This document shows positions 1-6,736 of a stretch of DNA of 36,889 nucleotides, in pieces; positions within the stretch are counted from its first letter, which is position 1, and every line of letters begins with the position of its first letter. Made by a program: the position numbers and the translations under genes. Where the stretch lies: the IMG/VR virus record IMGVR_UViG_3300017990_000036, positions 1 through 36,889 of that record. One strand, written 5' to 3'. The notes under the pieces are model-generated. The model did not search any database. It was not told the origin of the DNA and worked only from the letters and a program-made list of their open reading frames with translations. The DNA comes from a virus.

Positions 1-3
1 TTA

Positions 4-30
4 CTGAAGTCTAAATAATGGAGGTGGAGT
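4..30 (+). repeat. 27-nt direct repeat, copy 1 (SD leader)
   Basis: The 27 bases directly before the GTG start at 31 recur exactly at 259-285, directly before the ATG at 286. The repeat contains a stop-like TAATGGAGG segment and a strong SD (GGAGGTGGAG). A shorter version, TAAATAATGGAGGTG, stands before the gene at 433. It looks like a duplicated translation-start cassette. Confidence 0.85.
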
Positions 31-243
31 GTGAATAAATATAGAATTGTTAGGTGTCTTGGTTGCGGAAAAAAGAATTGTTATTTTCCGGACACAGTTA
101 AACTCAAAGGATGTACAAGTTGTGGGAGTATGGATGAAAAAATTATTTCAGAGGATAATGGCGAATTTGATAGAGCATTGAAAGCGTGGATGAATGAACC
201 AGTAGAGAAATGGTTGGAATCTGTAGGACAGGAGAAGCCATGA
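31..243 (+). CDS. small zinc-ribbon-like phage protein
   Basis: A 70-residue protein of unknown function. It has two cysteine pairs, CLGC near residue 10 and CTSC near residue 29, the spacing of a small zinc ribbon, followed by an acidic helical C-terminus (AWMNEPVEKWLESVG). It starts at GTG, chosen because a strong GGAGG SD sits 5-10 nt upstream and no ATG lies near. It is the first complete gene of a run of short accessory genes. The zinc-binding role is inferred from cysteine spacing only; the family is not recognised. Confidence 0.65.
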   Translation: MNKYRIVRCLGCGKKNCYFPDTVKLKGCTSCGSMDEKIISEDNGEFDRALKAWMNEPVEKWLESVGQEKP

Positions 244-258
244 ATAAGATAGAGAAAG

Positions 259-285
259 CTGAAGTCTAAATAATGGAGGTGGAGT
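259..285 (+). repeat. 27-nt direct repeat, copy 2 (SD leader)
   Basis: An exact second copy of the 4-30 leader, giving the 44-aa reading frame at 286 the same SD as the gene at 31. Identity over 27 nt, including non-SD bases (CTGAAGTCTAAATAA), argues for recent duplication rather than convergent ribosome binding sites. Confidence 0.85.
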
Positions 286-420
286 ATGGTGACATTGACA
301 ACTACTGATGGATATATGTATTACATTTATTCTATTGGAGAAAAAACAGGTGATGTCAAAACAGCAGTATATAAATTTAATTATGAATATAATTATTTTG
401 AATTAATAAATATTAAATAA
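286..420 (+). CDS. 44-aa hypothetical protein
   Basis: A short reading frame from ATG 286 to TAA 420. It is believable because it follows the duplicated SD leader at ideal spacing, fills the gap between two genes and ends next to the SD of the next gene. The peptide (MVTLTTTDGYMYYIYSIGE at its start) is rich in Tyr, Thr and Asn and looks like a small beta-rich protein. No family is recognised. Confidence 0.6.
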   Translation: MVTLTTTDGYMYYIYSIGEKTGDVKTAVYKFNYEYNYFELINIK

Positions 421-432
421 TGGAGGTGTAGT

Positions 433-642
433 GTGGGTAATGAAAAAGCAAAAATGTTTTTAAGTGCAAACAAACATCCAGAATGTAATGGGGATGAGTG
501 GGGTTCTTTAGATATGATTGATTGCTATGGACGTAAGCATGAAAGAATATTGCATTATAGTGGACAAAGAGAAAAAGAGAAGTTATTGAAATTGGCGAAT
601 TATTTCAATGCAGTTTCTGGATATACTTGTAGATGGCCTTAA
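433..642 (+). CDS. 69-aa hypothetical protein
   Basis: GTG start at 433 with a TGGAGGTG SD upstream. The 69-residue product has a Cys/His/Trp-bearing N-terminal half (HPECNGDEWGSLDMIDCYGRKH) and ends in YTCRWP. The scattered Cys and His could bind metal, but no standard motif is clear. Its 3' end overlaps a possible 41-aa frame at 608 in another frame. Unknown function; a typical small accessory phage gene. Confidence 0.55.
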   Translation: MGNEKAKMFLSANKHPECNGDEWGSLDMIDCYGRKHERILHYSGQREKEKLLKLANYFNAVSGYTCRWP

Positions 643-733
643 AAAAGCCATTGAAATAATCAAGAGAGTGAAGGAGGAGATAGAAGTTGTTTGTGATCAA
701 TGTAAGGATAGCGTTAAGGAGGAGAAGGTATGA
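608..733 (+). CDS. possible 41-aa coiled peptide
   Basis: Frame from ATG 608 to TGA 733, overlapping the previous gene by 35 nt and the next start by 4 nt (ATGA). The peptide is an amphipathic helix (DGLKKAIEIIKRVKEEIEVV) followed by CDQC. Its helix resembles the ...LKRKVKE ends of the paralogues at 1165-2049, so it may be a relic or truncated member. There is no good SD for the ATG; a GTG at 677 is an alternative. Without it, 643-729 would be non-coding. Confidence 0.35.
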   Translation: MQFLDILVDGLKKAIEIIKRVKEEIEVVCDQCKDSVKEEKV

Positions 734-972
734 GTGCAGAAATTAAAGTTGTAATAAAGACAAAAAACGGAGTAAAGATTGAACTTGAACAATCAGAGGC
801 AAAAAGTTTATACCATGAGCTAAAAAACATTTTTGAAAAAGAGAAAGAATATATTCCACAGCCATATCCGTATCCGGTTAATCCGTATCCAATAAGACCG
901 TGGTATGAGATCACATGGACAAGTGGAAATTATTCAACGAATTGTTATGCAAAGGAGAAGAAGGATGGATAA
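730..972 (+). CDS. 80-aa protein with Pro/Tyr-rich stretch
   Basis: ATG 730 follows a strong GGAGGAGAAG SD. The N-terminal half alternates charged and beta-type residues (EIKVVIKTKNGVKIELEQ), then comes a helix, then a Pro-Tyr repeat near residues 43-57 (PQPYPYPVNPYPIRP) and a Trp/Tyr-rich tail. The Pro-Tyr stretch is likely extended and might mediate protein contacts. Its stop overlaps the next start by 8 nt. Function unknown. Confidence 0.65.
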   Translation: MSAEIKVVIKTKNGVKIELEQSEAKSLYHELKNIFEKEKEYIPQPYPYPVNPYPIRPWYEITWTSGNYSTNCYAKEKKDG

Positions 973-1162
973 GTGGAAAAAGAGATATATATGGAGTTTG
1001 ATAATTGGATTTATATTGACAGTATCGGGATGGTCAATGTGGGCTTGGCAATGGGAATTAATGCAAGGGTATAGAAGCGCTTCAAGGTGTTATAAGTTTC
1101 AAGCTGAATTTTGGAAAAAGGAATATATTGATTTATTGAGAAGCACGCAAGAGGAGAAATAA
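965..1162 (+). CDS. 65-aa single-pass membrane protein
   Basis: Begins MDKWKKRYIW and has one hydrophobic segment at about residues 9-29 (WSLIIGFILTVSGWSMWAW) after a basic N-terminus, so a positive-inside topology is likely. The start at 965 is chosen over an in-frame upstream ATG at 905 because AAGGAGAAGAAGG lies just before it. The C-terminal 35 residues are polar and helical. It could be a small inner-membrane accessory factor; nothing marks it as a holin. Function unknown. Confidence 0.6.
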   Translation: MDKWKKRYIWSLIIGFILTVSGWSMWAWQWELMQGYRSASRCYKFQAEFWKKEYIDLLRSTQEEK

Positions 1163-1164
1163 TC

Positions 1165-1434
1165 ATGGAGAGACCGAAGAAATTGCCGGAATATACAAGT
1201 GATCCAGATATGACCAATGGAACATATAGTCATACAAAGGATAGAGTTCGGTGGTATAATCTTGACTGGAATCAAGGGCATAATGAAGCCATTGACGAAA
1301 TGCAGAAATGGATTGAGTGGTTGATTGATGAAGAGATAAAAATAATTAAAAAAGAATATATGTATCATGATGTTGTTTATAGAACCGGATATAAAGAGGC
1401 ATTACAAGAATTAAAAAGGAAGGTGAAAGAATGA
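1165..1434 (+). CDS. tandem paralogue 1 (89 aa, DEMQKWIE family)
   Basis: First of three neighbouring related genes. The central motif GHNEAIDEMQKWIEWLIDEE and the end ELKRKVKE recur in the next two genes. At DNA level 30 bases (1288-1317) are repeated exactly at 1539-1568. A helical, charged, soluble protein is predicted. The AAGGAAGGTGAAAG near its 3' end codes for the shared C-terminus and also serves as the SD of the next gene, with which it overlaps by 4 nt. Function unknown. Confidence 0.65.
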   Translation: MERPKKLPEYTSDPDMTNGTYSHTKDRVRWYNLDWNQGHNEAIDEMQKWIEWLIDEEIKIIKKEYMYHDVVYRTGYKEALQELKRKVKE

Positions 1435-1688
1435 ATAAGCCGAAGCCACAGAAAAAGGAAGGAGTAATTAAATTTTTGAAATATGATGGAGCTTGTGCTT
1501 ATGCTAAAAATAAATTATATTCAGCAGGCTATAATTGTGCCATTGACGAAATGCAGAAATGGATTGAGGGGCTGATTGATAATATGCACTCTGTCATGGG
1601 TGGTGCAGGAAGTTATATTAAAGGATTTAGCGATGGATTTGAAAGTGCAAAAGAAGGATTAAAAAGGAAGGTGAAAAATGACAGTTGA
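1431..1688 (+). CDS. tandem paralogue 2 (85 aa, DEMQKWIE family)
   Basis: Second member of the tandem family: NCAIDEMQKWIEGLID in the middle and GLKRKVKNDS at the end. The N-terminus (PKPQKKEGVIKFLKYDGAC) differs from paralogue 1, so only the middle and end are duplicated. It overlaps the neighbours on both sides (ATGA before, 11 nt after), consistent with translational coupling. Function unknown. Confidence 0.65.
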   Translation: MNKPKPQKKEGVIKFLKYDGACAYAKNKLYSAGYNCAIDEMQKWIEGLIDNMHSVMGGAGSYIKGFSDGFESAKEGLKRKVKNDS

Positions 1689-2049
1689 GGAATTGAGAAA
1701 AGAGTTTGAAAAGGAATTAATTGAAAAATTTGAAGATAGATTAGATATAGATGCTATTTTTGAACATGGGCGAAAATCATATAATTATTGGACACAATAT
1801 TCTGAATGGCTGGAGCAGAAGATCATAGGAGAAAGGAATACTCCTGCTTGGGCTATTTGGCAAAGAGAGGGATATAATAAAGGAATGAATGCAGAAAGCG
1901 AAAGAGTGTTGAGGGTGATTGATGAGGAGATAAAAAAATATGAAAAAGATAAAATTCAAAGTGGAAGCAAGGCATTATTACAAATGGGTTTAATATCAGA
2001 AATGTTAGAATTAAAAAGGAAGGTGAAGGAGGAGAAGGATGGGAGTTGA
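1678..2049 (+). CDS. tandem paralogue 3 (123 aa)
   Basis: The longest and most divergent member. It keeps the order helix, GYNKGMNAESERVLRVIDEE, then ELKRKVKEEKDGS at the end. The N-terminal 50 residues are an added acidic/basic helix (VEELRKEFEKELIEKFEDR). ATG 1678 is preceded by AAGGAAGGTGAAA and overlaps paralogue 2 by 11 nt. Probably a soluble helical protein that may oligomerise through its coils. Function unknown. Confidence 0.65.
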   Translation: MTVEELRKEFEKELIEKFEDRLDIDAIFEHGRKSYNYWTQYSEWLEQKIIGERNTPAWAIWQREGYNKGMNAESERVLRVIDEEIKKYEKDKIQSGSKALLQMGLISEMLELKRKVKEEKDGS

Positions 2050-2296
2050 AAGAGTGGATTATAGCAGTGAAGATGAATATCAACAAGCATTACAACAAGA
2101 ACAATTAGAATATAAACAACAACAAGAAGAACATGCTCAAGAGAAAGAAATGAACGATTGTTTAAGTTACTTATCAGAAATTGTGGAAAGATATGGATAT
2201 AATTTAGTCGAATATTGCCTACGAGCATTTGAACCGAATAAAAAGAAATCAAAATCTAGATCTAGAAAATATGATGGAGACGAAATACCATTTTAG
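2039..2296 (+). CDS. 85-aa protein ending in an SSB-like C-terminal tip
   Basis: A Gln/Glu-rich helical N-terminus (residues 10-37), a short middle helix with two Cys, a basic linker (NKKKSKSRSRKY) and the last residues DGDEIPF directly before the stop. Bacterial single-stranded DNA-binding proteins end in an acidic tip of the form DDDIPF, which docks repair and replication proteins. This protein has that tip but is far too short for, and does not resemble, the SSB OB fold. It may compete for or recruit host SSB partners (inference). It overlaps the previous gene by 11 nt. Confidence 0.65.
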   Translation: MGVERVDYSSEDEYQQALQQEQLEYKQQQEEHAQEKEMNDCLSYLSEIVERYGYNLVEYCLRAFEPNKKKSKSRSRKYDGDEIPF

Positions 2297-2307
2297 AGGA
2301 TGAGAAC

Positions 2308-2532
2308 ATGAAAATATTAGTATACATTAAAAATGATATGATAAGTATATTAAAGAGATTAAATGATTTGCATAATATTGCAGTTAAGTTAGAAAAATCT
2401 ATTAATAAACTAAATGTTCAATTAAAGGGAGATATTAAAGAGATTGATGAGATAATTAAAAAATACAAAAAAGTAATAGAATTTTATGAAATAAATAAAA
2501 ATAAGGAGGTAAGAGATGGGAGAAATAGCTGA
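2308..2532 (+). CDS. 74-aa coiled-coil protein
   Basis: Almost entirely helical: heptad-like Ile/Leu spacing runs from residue 6 to 65 (LKRLNDLHNIAVKLEKSINK and onward). No transmembrane segment or catalytic motif. The start ATG 2308 has a GAGGATGAG SD. Its 3' end overlaps the next gene by 17 nt, and the AAGGAGG inside its coding sequence is that gene's SD. Function unknown. Confidence 0.55.
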   Translation: MKILVYIKNDMISILKRLNDLHNIAVKLEKSINKLNVQLKGDIKEIDEIIKKYKKVIEFYEINKNKEVRDGRNS

Positions 2533-2680
2533 TTTAATAATTGAAGGATATTGTTGTGCTGAATGTAGCATATATTTTGAAGAGCCACATGGATATCCGG
2601 TATTATGTAATGACTGCTGGAATAGCCGAACAAAAGAAGAAAGAGAAGGATATCAAAAATCAATTTATAAGGAGGCGTAA
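2516..2680 (+). CDS. 54-aa zinc-ribbon protein
   Basis: ATG 2516 after AAGGAGGTAAGAG, stop at 2678-2680. The peptide has YCCAEC near residues 12-16 and CNDCW near 31-35, a standard two-knuckle zinc ribbon with HGYPVL between, a common small phage protein type. It overlaps a frame at 2541 that has no SD and a poor composition, which I treat as a shadow. It may bind nucleic acid or protein; function not known. Confidence 0.65.
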   Translation: MGEIADLIIEGYCCAECSIYFEEPHGYPVLCNDCWNSRTKEEREGYQKSIYKEA

Positions 2681-2682
2681 TA

Positions 2683-3030
2683 ATGAGCGATGTTTTGAAA
2701 AGTTATTATATTGGCGATCCAGATGAACCTTATAAAAGAGGTCAGAGTAAGAACAAGCAAGTTCACTGTCTATGTTGGTTATTAATTTATAAAAAGGGTA
2801 AATTTTTTGCTAATAAAAACGAATATAAAATATCTAAAGGTGGCTCGGGTATTGGTACTGTAAAGTCAATAAAAGAAGCAAAATCAATGTTGTATCAATT
2901 TGCTGTTAGATATTTAAAAAATATGCAGAATGAACGCATTGATGAATTGAGTAGAATTAATAAAGCTTTAAAGGAGCTTGGAAGCGAGTCAGAAAATTTA
3001 GATAAGTTTATGGGTGAATATAAAGATTAA
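2683..3030 (+). CDS. 115-aa hypothetical protein
   Basis: ATG 2683 lies 2 nt after the previous stop, with AAGGAGGCG as SD. The N-terminal half is mixed alpha/beta with KGGSGIGTVKSIKEAKSML near the middle, and the C-terminal half is a charged helix (KNMQNERIDELSRINKALKEL). It has no membrane segment or cysteine motif. Last gene but one of the accessory block. Function unknown. Confidence 0.6.
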   Translation: MSDVLKSYYIGDPDEPYKRGQSKNKQVHCLCWLLIYKKGKFFANKNEYKISKGGSGIGTVKSIKEAKSMLYQFAVRYLKNMQNERIDELSRINKALKELGSESENLDKFMGEYKD

Positions 3031-3048
3031 TTAATTTGGAGGTGTAAT

Positions 3049-3564
3049 ATGAATAAAATTACAATAATATTTTTTATTTTTATTTTTAGTATTAATATTT
3101 ATGCTAAAGATATAGTTGGTTGGGAGAACTTAAAGTGGGGAATGTCAATGAAAAAAGTTATTAAAGAGTCAAAGACTGTGATTATAAGAAAAGAAAAATT
3201 TGATAACGGGACAATGTTAATAACAAAGACGATGAAAAAATTTGAAGCTATAAATGTGATGTATATCTTTTTGAAAAAGAAGCTTTTTTCAGTGGTTGTA
3301 ACATATCAGCCAGGACACAATTTTTTTAATGTAGTAAGAGAATGTAATAAGAAATATGGGAAAGATTATTTAGAAGCAACTACTGATTATGAAGATTCCA
3401 GACATATTATATGGAGATTAAAGAAGACTATAGTTCATCTTAAGTTGACTAATATGAATTACGGCCCGATAAGAACTTCAGTTACTGTTTATAAAAGAAC
3501 TAAAGAATGGAAAGAGATTTTACCTGAAAGTATTCAAACATTAATGAAAATATACGGGAAATAG
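3049..3564 (+). CDS. secreted protein with signal peptide
   Basis: 171 residues. The N-terminus is a classic signal peptide: MNK, then a 13-residue Ile/Phe core, then NIYA with likely cleavage before KD. The mature part opens with GWENLKWGMSMKKVIKE, a pattern I associate with small periplasmic or envelope proteins in which a WGMS segment starts an alpha/beta domain. It is probably exported by Sec and may modify the envelope during infection (inference). Start has a TTGGAGGTG SD. It is the last gene before the portal promoter and may be a moron. A periplasmic location would imply a diderm host. Confidence 0.6.
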   Translation: MNKITIIFFIFIFSINIYAKDIVGWENLKWGMSMKKVIKESKTVIIRKEKFDNGTMLITKTMKKFEAINVMYIFLKKKLFSVVVTYQPGHNFFNVVRECNKKYGKDYLEATTDYEDSRHIIWRLKKTIVHLKLTNMNYGPIRTSVTVYKRTKEWKEILPESIQTLMKIYGK

Positions 3565-3568
3565 ATAT

Positions 3569-3592
3569 AAAAAAGTTTCAATAATATTGAAA
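3569..3592 (+). promoter_or_regulatory. palindromic operator upstream of portal promoter
   Basis: Six A, a G, then the near-perfect palindrome TTTCAATAATATTGAAA (3576-3592). A copy with one difference in 24 bases lies at 18607-18630. In both places the palindrome centre is 16 nt before the -35 hexamer, so it is a likely protein-binding site (activator, repressor or antiterminator). Confidence 0.75.
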
Positions 3593-3599
3593 TTTCTTG

Positions 3600-3628
3600 T
3601 TTACATTGTAACTTAAAAGATATATAAT
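3600..3628 (+). promoter_or_regulatory. sigma70-like promoter of portal/cargo operon
   Basis: -35 TTTACA at 3600-3605, a 17-nt spacer and -10 TATAAT at 3623-3628. Transcription would begin near 3635 and produce a leader of about 135 nt before the portal ATG. That leader contains an intrinsic terminator (3709-3747). The operator at 3569-3592 lies just upstream. Confidence 0.75.
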
Positions 3629-3708
3629 ATAAATGTAATGTTAAAAAAGCAAAATCTTATTAAGGATAATGCTAGATATACTTTTCATCCCATTATACAA
3701 TTGATTAT

Positions 3709-3747
3709 AAGCTGCGCACCTTGATCTCGGTGCGTGGCTTTTTTTTT
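3709..3747 (+). terminator. intrinsic terminator inside the portal leader
   Basis: A 12-bp stem (3709-3720 with 3729-3740, two G-U pairs), 8-nt loop TTGATCTC, and T run at 3739-3747. It lies downstream of the 3600-3628 promoter and before the portal SD, so it would stop that promoter's own transcripts as well as read-through from the accessory block. The same arrangement occurs at 18721-18760. Confidence 0.8.
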
Positions 3748-3768
3748 ATTTATTTATGGAGGTTTTAA

Positions 3769-5415
3769 ATGTTGTCTTTATCTTCATTAGGCGAAAGAAA
3801 GTTTAAAGAAGCTTTCAATATTAAAAACGATATTTCTTCTGATTCACAGCCTCAGACAATTCACGAATTAGCAAAATTAAAAGCTATAGAGAATGCAGGA
3901 CTTCAACAGATTGATTTTTTAAAAAGTTATCAAAATGATTTATTATTTTATAAACAAAATAGAAAAGGGAATGGCGCGATAAATGCTCCAAAAGGAATGA
4001 TAGAGCCAGCAGAATGGATGGCAGAATGGGGATACGGCATTCATGGAGTAAGAGAAAAATTCTTTCATTTATCGTTTAGAATACTTAGACAAATAGCTCA
4101 AAGAACAGCTCCAATAAGTACAATACAAAATGTAAGATGTATGCAGATAAGACCTTTTTCTGAAACAAGTTATAATGATGACGATGTTGGGTTTAGGGTT
4201 AAATTGAAAGATAAAAAAGGAACGCCTTCTAAGAAAGATGAAAAAATAATGAAAGAGATTGAAGAGTTTTTATTATATTCTGGATATACTAACTTCGAGG
4301 GTGCAGATGAAAGAGAAGAAGGTTTATCAGATGTTGTTGAATTGATTACAAGAGAAATGATGACTATTGATCAAGTAGCTATAAGTCTTAGAAGAAATAA
4401 AAAAAATAAAATATTAGATTATTGGATATTAGATGCTGCTACGATTAAAAGGACGATGAAAGACAAGGGTTTTCAGGGAGACAAAAGTATTGCATTCGTA
4501 CAAGAAGTAAATGGAAGGTTTGTAGAGACATTCACAAAAGATGATCTAATATTTTATTTTATGAATAGAAGAACAGACATAAGGCAAAGAGGATATGGAT
4601 ATTCTTACATTGAAATGTCTCTCGATATGATAACTGCTTGGCTATTTGCAATGGCATATAATAAAGAGATATTTAATTCGTCTTCACAGCCTAAAGGAGT
4701 AATTTCTTTCGAAGGAGAGAAAATTGAACAAGGTGATTTAGAAGAACTTCAAAGACAATGGATATCAATGTTTCGAGGCGTAAAAGGAATGTGGAGAACT
4801 CCATTTTTGCAGCACAACGCAAAATGGATACCAATAGCTCCTCCGAATAGAGATATGGAGTTCAATGAATATACACAGACATTAGCTTCATGGATATGTG
4901 CGATTCACGGAATAGACCCAGCAGAATTAGGTTTAAGATTTAATAGAACACAAGCTACATTATATGAAAATAGACAAAATGAAATAACTTATAGTAGAGA
5001 TCGAGGGTTAAAAGATATATTAGCTTTCGTTCAAAGTATTCTTAATAAGATAATTGAAAGAGTACCAGAATGGGATCCTTATAGAATGGAATTCACTGGA
5101 ATAGAAGCTAAAGATCAATTAGCAGAACTTAATGTAGATGAGAAACAAACACAAGTATATATGACAATAAATGAAAAGAGAAAAGAAAAAGATCTTAAGC
5201 CTATAGACGGTGGAGATATAATTAATAATCCAAACTTTCTACAAGCACAACAAATGAAACAGATGAGTGAGATGCAAGGAGGGATGAGTGTTGGAAATGA
5301 ATTTGGTGAAGAACCTGAAGAAGATATAGAAGAAACACCTAAAGAAAAAGAACAACCCAAAGAAGAATTTAAATTTGAAAAATCAAAACAAGATTATATA
5401 GAGATCTTACCATGA
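3769..5415 (+). CDS. portal protein
   Basis: 548 residues, a normal portal length. The portal forms the dodecameric ring at one capsid vertex through which DNA is packaged and ejected. Typical elements are an N-terminal stem region, the DLIFYFMNRRTDIRQRGYGYS segment (portal proteins usually have a conserved RxDxxxxGYGxS-type stretch here), the MSLDMITAWLFAMAYNKEIF helix with SSQPKGVISFEG after it, and the crown-side segment FNRTQATLYENRQNEI. The last 60 residues are acidic and disordered. The SD GGAGG stands 6 nt before the ATG. It overlaps the sigma-factor gene by 4 nt. The terminase is not in this window. Confidence 0.9.
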   Translation: MLSLSSLGERKFKEAFNIKNDISSDSQPQTIHELAKLKAIENAGLQQIDFLKSYQNDLLFYKQNRKGNGAINAPKGMIEPAEWMAEWGYGIHGVREKFFHLSFRILRQIAQRTAPISTIQNVRCMQIRPFSETSYNDDDVGFRVKLKDKKGTPSKKDEKIMKEIEEFLLYSGYTNFEGADEREEGLSDVVELITREMMTIDQVAISLRRNKKNKILDYWILDAATIKRTMKDKGFQGDKSIAFVQEVNGRFVETFTKDDLIFYFMNRRTDIRQRGYGYSYIEMSLDMITAWLFAMAYNKEIFNSSSQPKGVISFEGEKIEQGDLEELQRQWISMFRGVKGMWRTPFLQHNAKWIPIAPPNRDMEFNEYTQTLASWICAIHGIDPAELGLRFNRTQATLYENRQNEITYSRDRGLKDILAFVQSILNKIIERVPEWDPYRMEFTGIEAKDQLAELNVDEKQTQVYMTINEKRKEKDLKPIDGGDIINNPNFLQAQQMKQMSEMQGGMSVGNEFGEEPEEDIEETPKEKEQPKEEFKFEKSKQDYIEILP

Positions 5416-6167
5416 AAAAATTGATATTGAAATTAGAGAAATCAAAAGAATATCCTATAGGGCATATAAGTCAAAAGACTGGATTGAAAAAAATAAGTAA
5501 AGGAAAGTGGGTATCTATAAGTAAAAAAGAAAACAAATTAAGACTTGATGTTATTTCTTCTAAAGATATAAAAAAACTTAAAGAAGATATAGAATTAAGG
5601 AATGAATTTATAACACAAAATCAAGTATTCGTTAGGGATGTTATTAATAGAATAATGTCAAAAATAAAAAATGTAGATGACTCAGTTCAAAATGCAAATA
5701 TAGGCTTTATAAAAGCTATAGATAAATTTAATGTAAAAAAATCTTCAAAAGCTTTTTTATCTTATGTAAGAAGCTATATGACAGGATATATATTCAAAGG
5801 AATAGCAAAAGAAATGAAAGGATTAGATAGAGATGCGTATATATCTTCATTTTCTTCTAAAGAAGAAGAGACTTCTAAAGGAATAGAAGAGATTGTAGAA
5901 GATCCAAGACAAAAGAAAGATATAGAAGAAGTTGAATTTAAGAGAAATATAGAATTGATGAAAGAAAGAATAAAAAGCAAAGAAGCAAAACAGATTTTAG
6001 ATTACATGTTGCAAGGTTATAATAAAGCTTCTATTTCAAGATTAACAAAGACATCAAAAGCGAATATAACAAAATTAGTCAATAAACATATAAAACCGAT
6101 TGCAAAAGAATTTCTCGCTAAATCTAAAATATGGCAAGAATTTATTCAGTTTTTAAAGGAGTTTTAA
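5412..6167 (+). CDS. sigma-70-like RNA polymerase sigma factor with N-terminal cargo module
   Basis: 251 residues in three parts. Residues 11-38 are the PIG module (KSKEYPIGHISQKTGLKK...GKWVSI) shared with the cargo proteins downstream. Residues about 60-138 match sigma region 2: NANIGFIKAIDKFNVKKSSK, then FLSYVRSYMTGYIFKGIAKEM, corresponding to the core-binding and -10-recognition helices. After an acidic linker (139-175), residues 180-235 form a region-4-like helix-turn-helix (EAKQILDYMLQGYNKASISR...SKANITKLV). A sigma-70-family, short SigF/SigH-like factor is the best call. Lying in the portal operon and carrying the module suggests a virion passenger (inference). ATG overlaps the portal stop. 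Confidence 0.75.
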   Translation: MKKLILKLEKSKEYPIGHISQKTGLKKISKGKWVSISKKENKLRLDVISSKDIKKLKEDIELRNEFITQNQVFVRDVINRIMSKIKNVDDSVQNANIGFIKAIDKFNVKKSSKAFLSYVRSYMTGYIFKGIAKEMKGLDRDAYISSFSSKEEETSKGIEEIVEDPRQKKDIEEVEFKRNIELMKERIKSKEAKQILDYMLQGYNKASISRLTKTSKANITKLVNKHIKPIAKEFLAKSKIWQEFIQFLKEF

Positions 6168-6168
6168 A

Positions 6169-6390
6169 ATGAAATTGATTTTTAAATCTCAATCTCAATT
6201 GAATACGGGTATAAAAGTTGAAAGAGAACATGATGATTTGTATAATTACTTTGAAAAGTATTTAAAGACAAAAGGAATAAAAATGCCTATAGATAAAAAT
6301 GAATTTGCAAAAAAAATAGCATTAGTTCATTTAAAAGAGCTTAATGATTATTATGATAAATTAGCAATTATGGAGGGAGAGCATGAATAA
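6169..6390 (+). CDS. DUF5661-like small protein
   Basis: 73 residues. The sequence GIKVEREHDDLY near residues 15-26 and the later ALVHLKELNDYYDKLAIME match what I recall of the phage DUF5661 pattern (a 'GIxVExEH' start and an 'HLxExxxYYxxL' end). The family is helical, of unknown function, and common beside portal, MuF and polyvalent-protein genes. It begins 1 nt after the sigma-factor stop with AAGGAG as SD, and overlaps the next gene by 8 nt. Family call from memory. Confidence 0.6.
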   Translation: MKLIFKSQSQLNTGIKVEREHDDLYNYFEKYLKTKGIKMPIDKNEFAKKIALVHLKELNDYYDKLAIMEGEHE

Positions 6391-6736
6391 ACAACCATTT
6401 TTAAACGATGACAATTTTTTTAAAAATACTGAAATGGATGAAGGTGGCAATTTAATTAAAAGTAAAAAAGGAAGATGTGGTGGAAATCCTATCGGAGCAC
6501 AAGGCGGTCCACAAGATGGAACAGGCCCGGGAGGTAATAGAGAAAAGATGGAGAAGTTAGGATCAAAAGAAGCCGTTGAAGAAGAAAAAGAATTCGAAAT
6601 ATCTGATGAAGCACATAAATTAGCACATAAAGTTTTAAAGAACGAAATGAAACTTAATGATGCACTTAAAGAAATTAGAAAAGAAGAGAAGTCAGGTTTT
6701 ATGAAATACATTAGAGAGTATGGAGGAAAAAAATGA
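6383..6736 (+). CDS. tagged head-associated protein (117 aa)
   Basis: Starts with the tag QPFLNDDNFFKNTEMDEGGN followed by LIKSKK, nearly the same as the starts of the proteins at 6733 and 10317. Then comes a Gly-rich stretch (GRCGGNPIGAQGGPQDGTGP) and a helical domain rich in Lys/Glu. No enzyme motif is seen. The shared tag suggests that this small protein is targeted to the same place as the others, probably the capsid interior. SD is GGAGGGAG; it overlaps both neighbours. Confidence 0.6.
   Translation: MNKQPFLNDDNFFKNTEMDEGGNLIKSKKGRCGGNPIGAQGGPQDGTGPGGNREKMEKLGSKEAVEEEKEFEISDEAHKLAHKVLKNEMKLNDALKEIRKEEKSGFMKYIREYGGKK

Noticed and set aside
2541-2726. 61-aa + strand frame
   Set aside because: It overlaps the 54-aa zinc-ribbon gene (2516-2680), which has a strong SD and two cysteine pairs; the 2541 frame has no SD and no coherent composition.
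5115-5360. Reverse-strand reading frames, here and at many other positions (for example 6361-6711, 9371-9631, 36118-36357)
   Set aside because: All overlap well-supported + strand genes, lack SD sites and translate to low-complexity Phe/Leu/Ser-rich sequence typical of antisense AT-rich codons.
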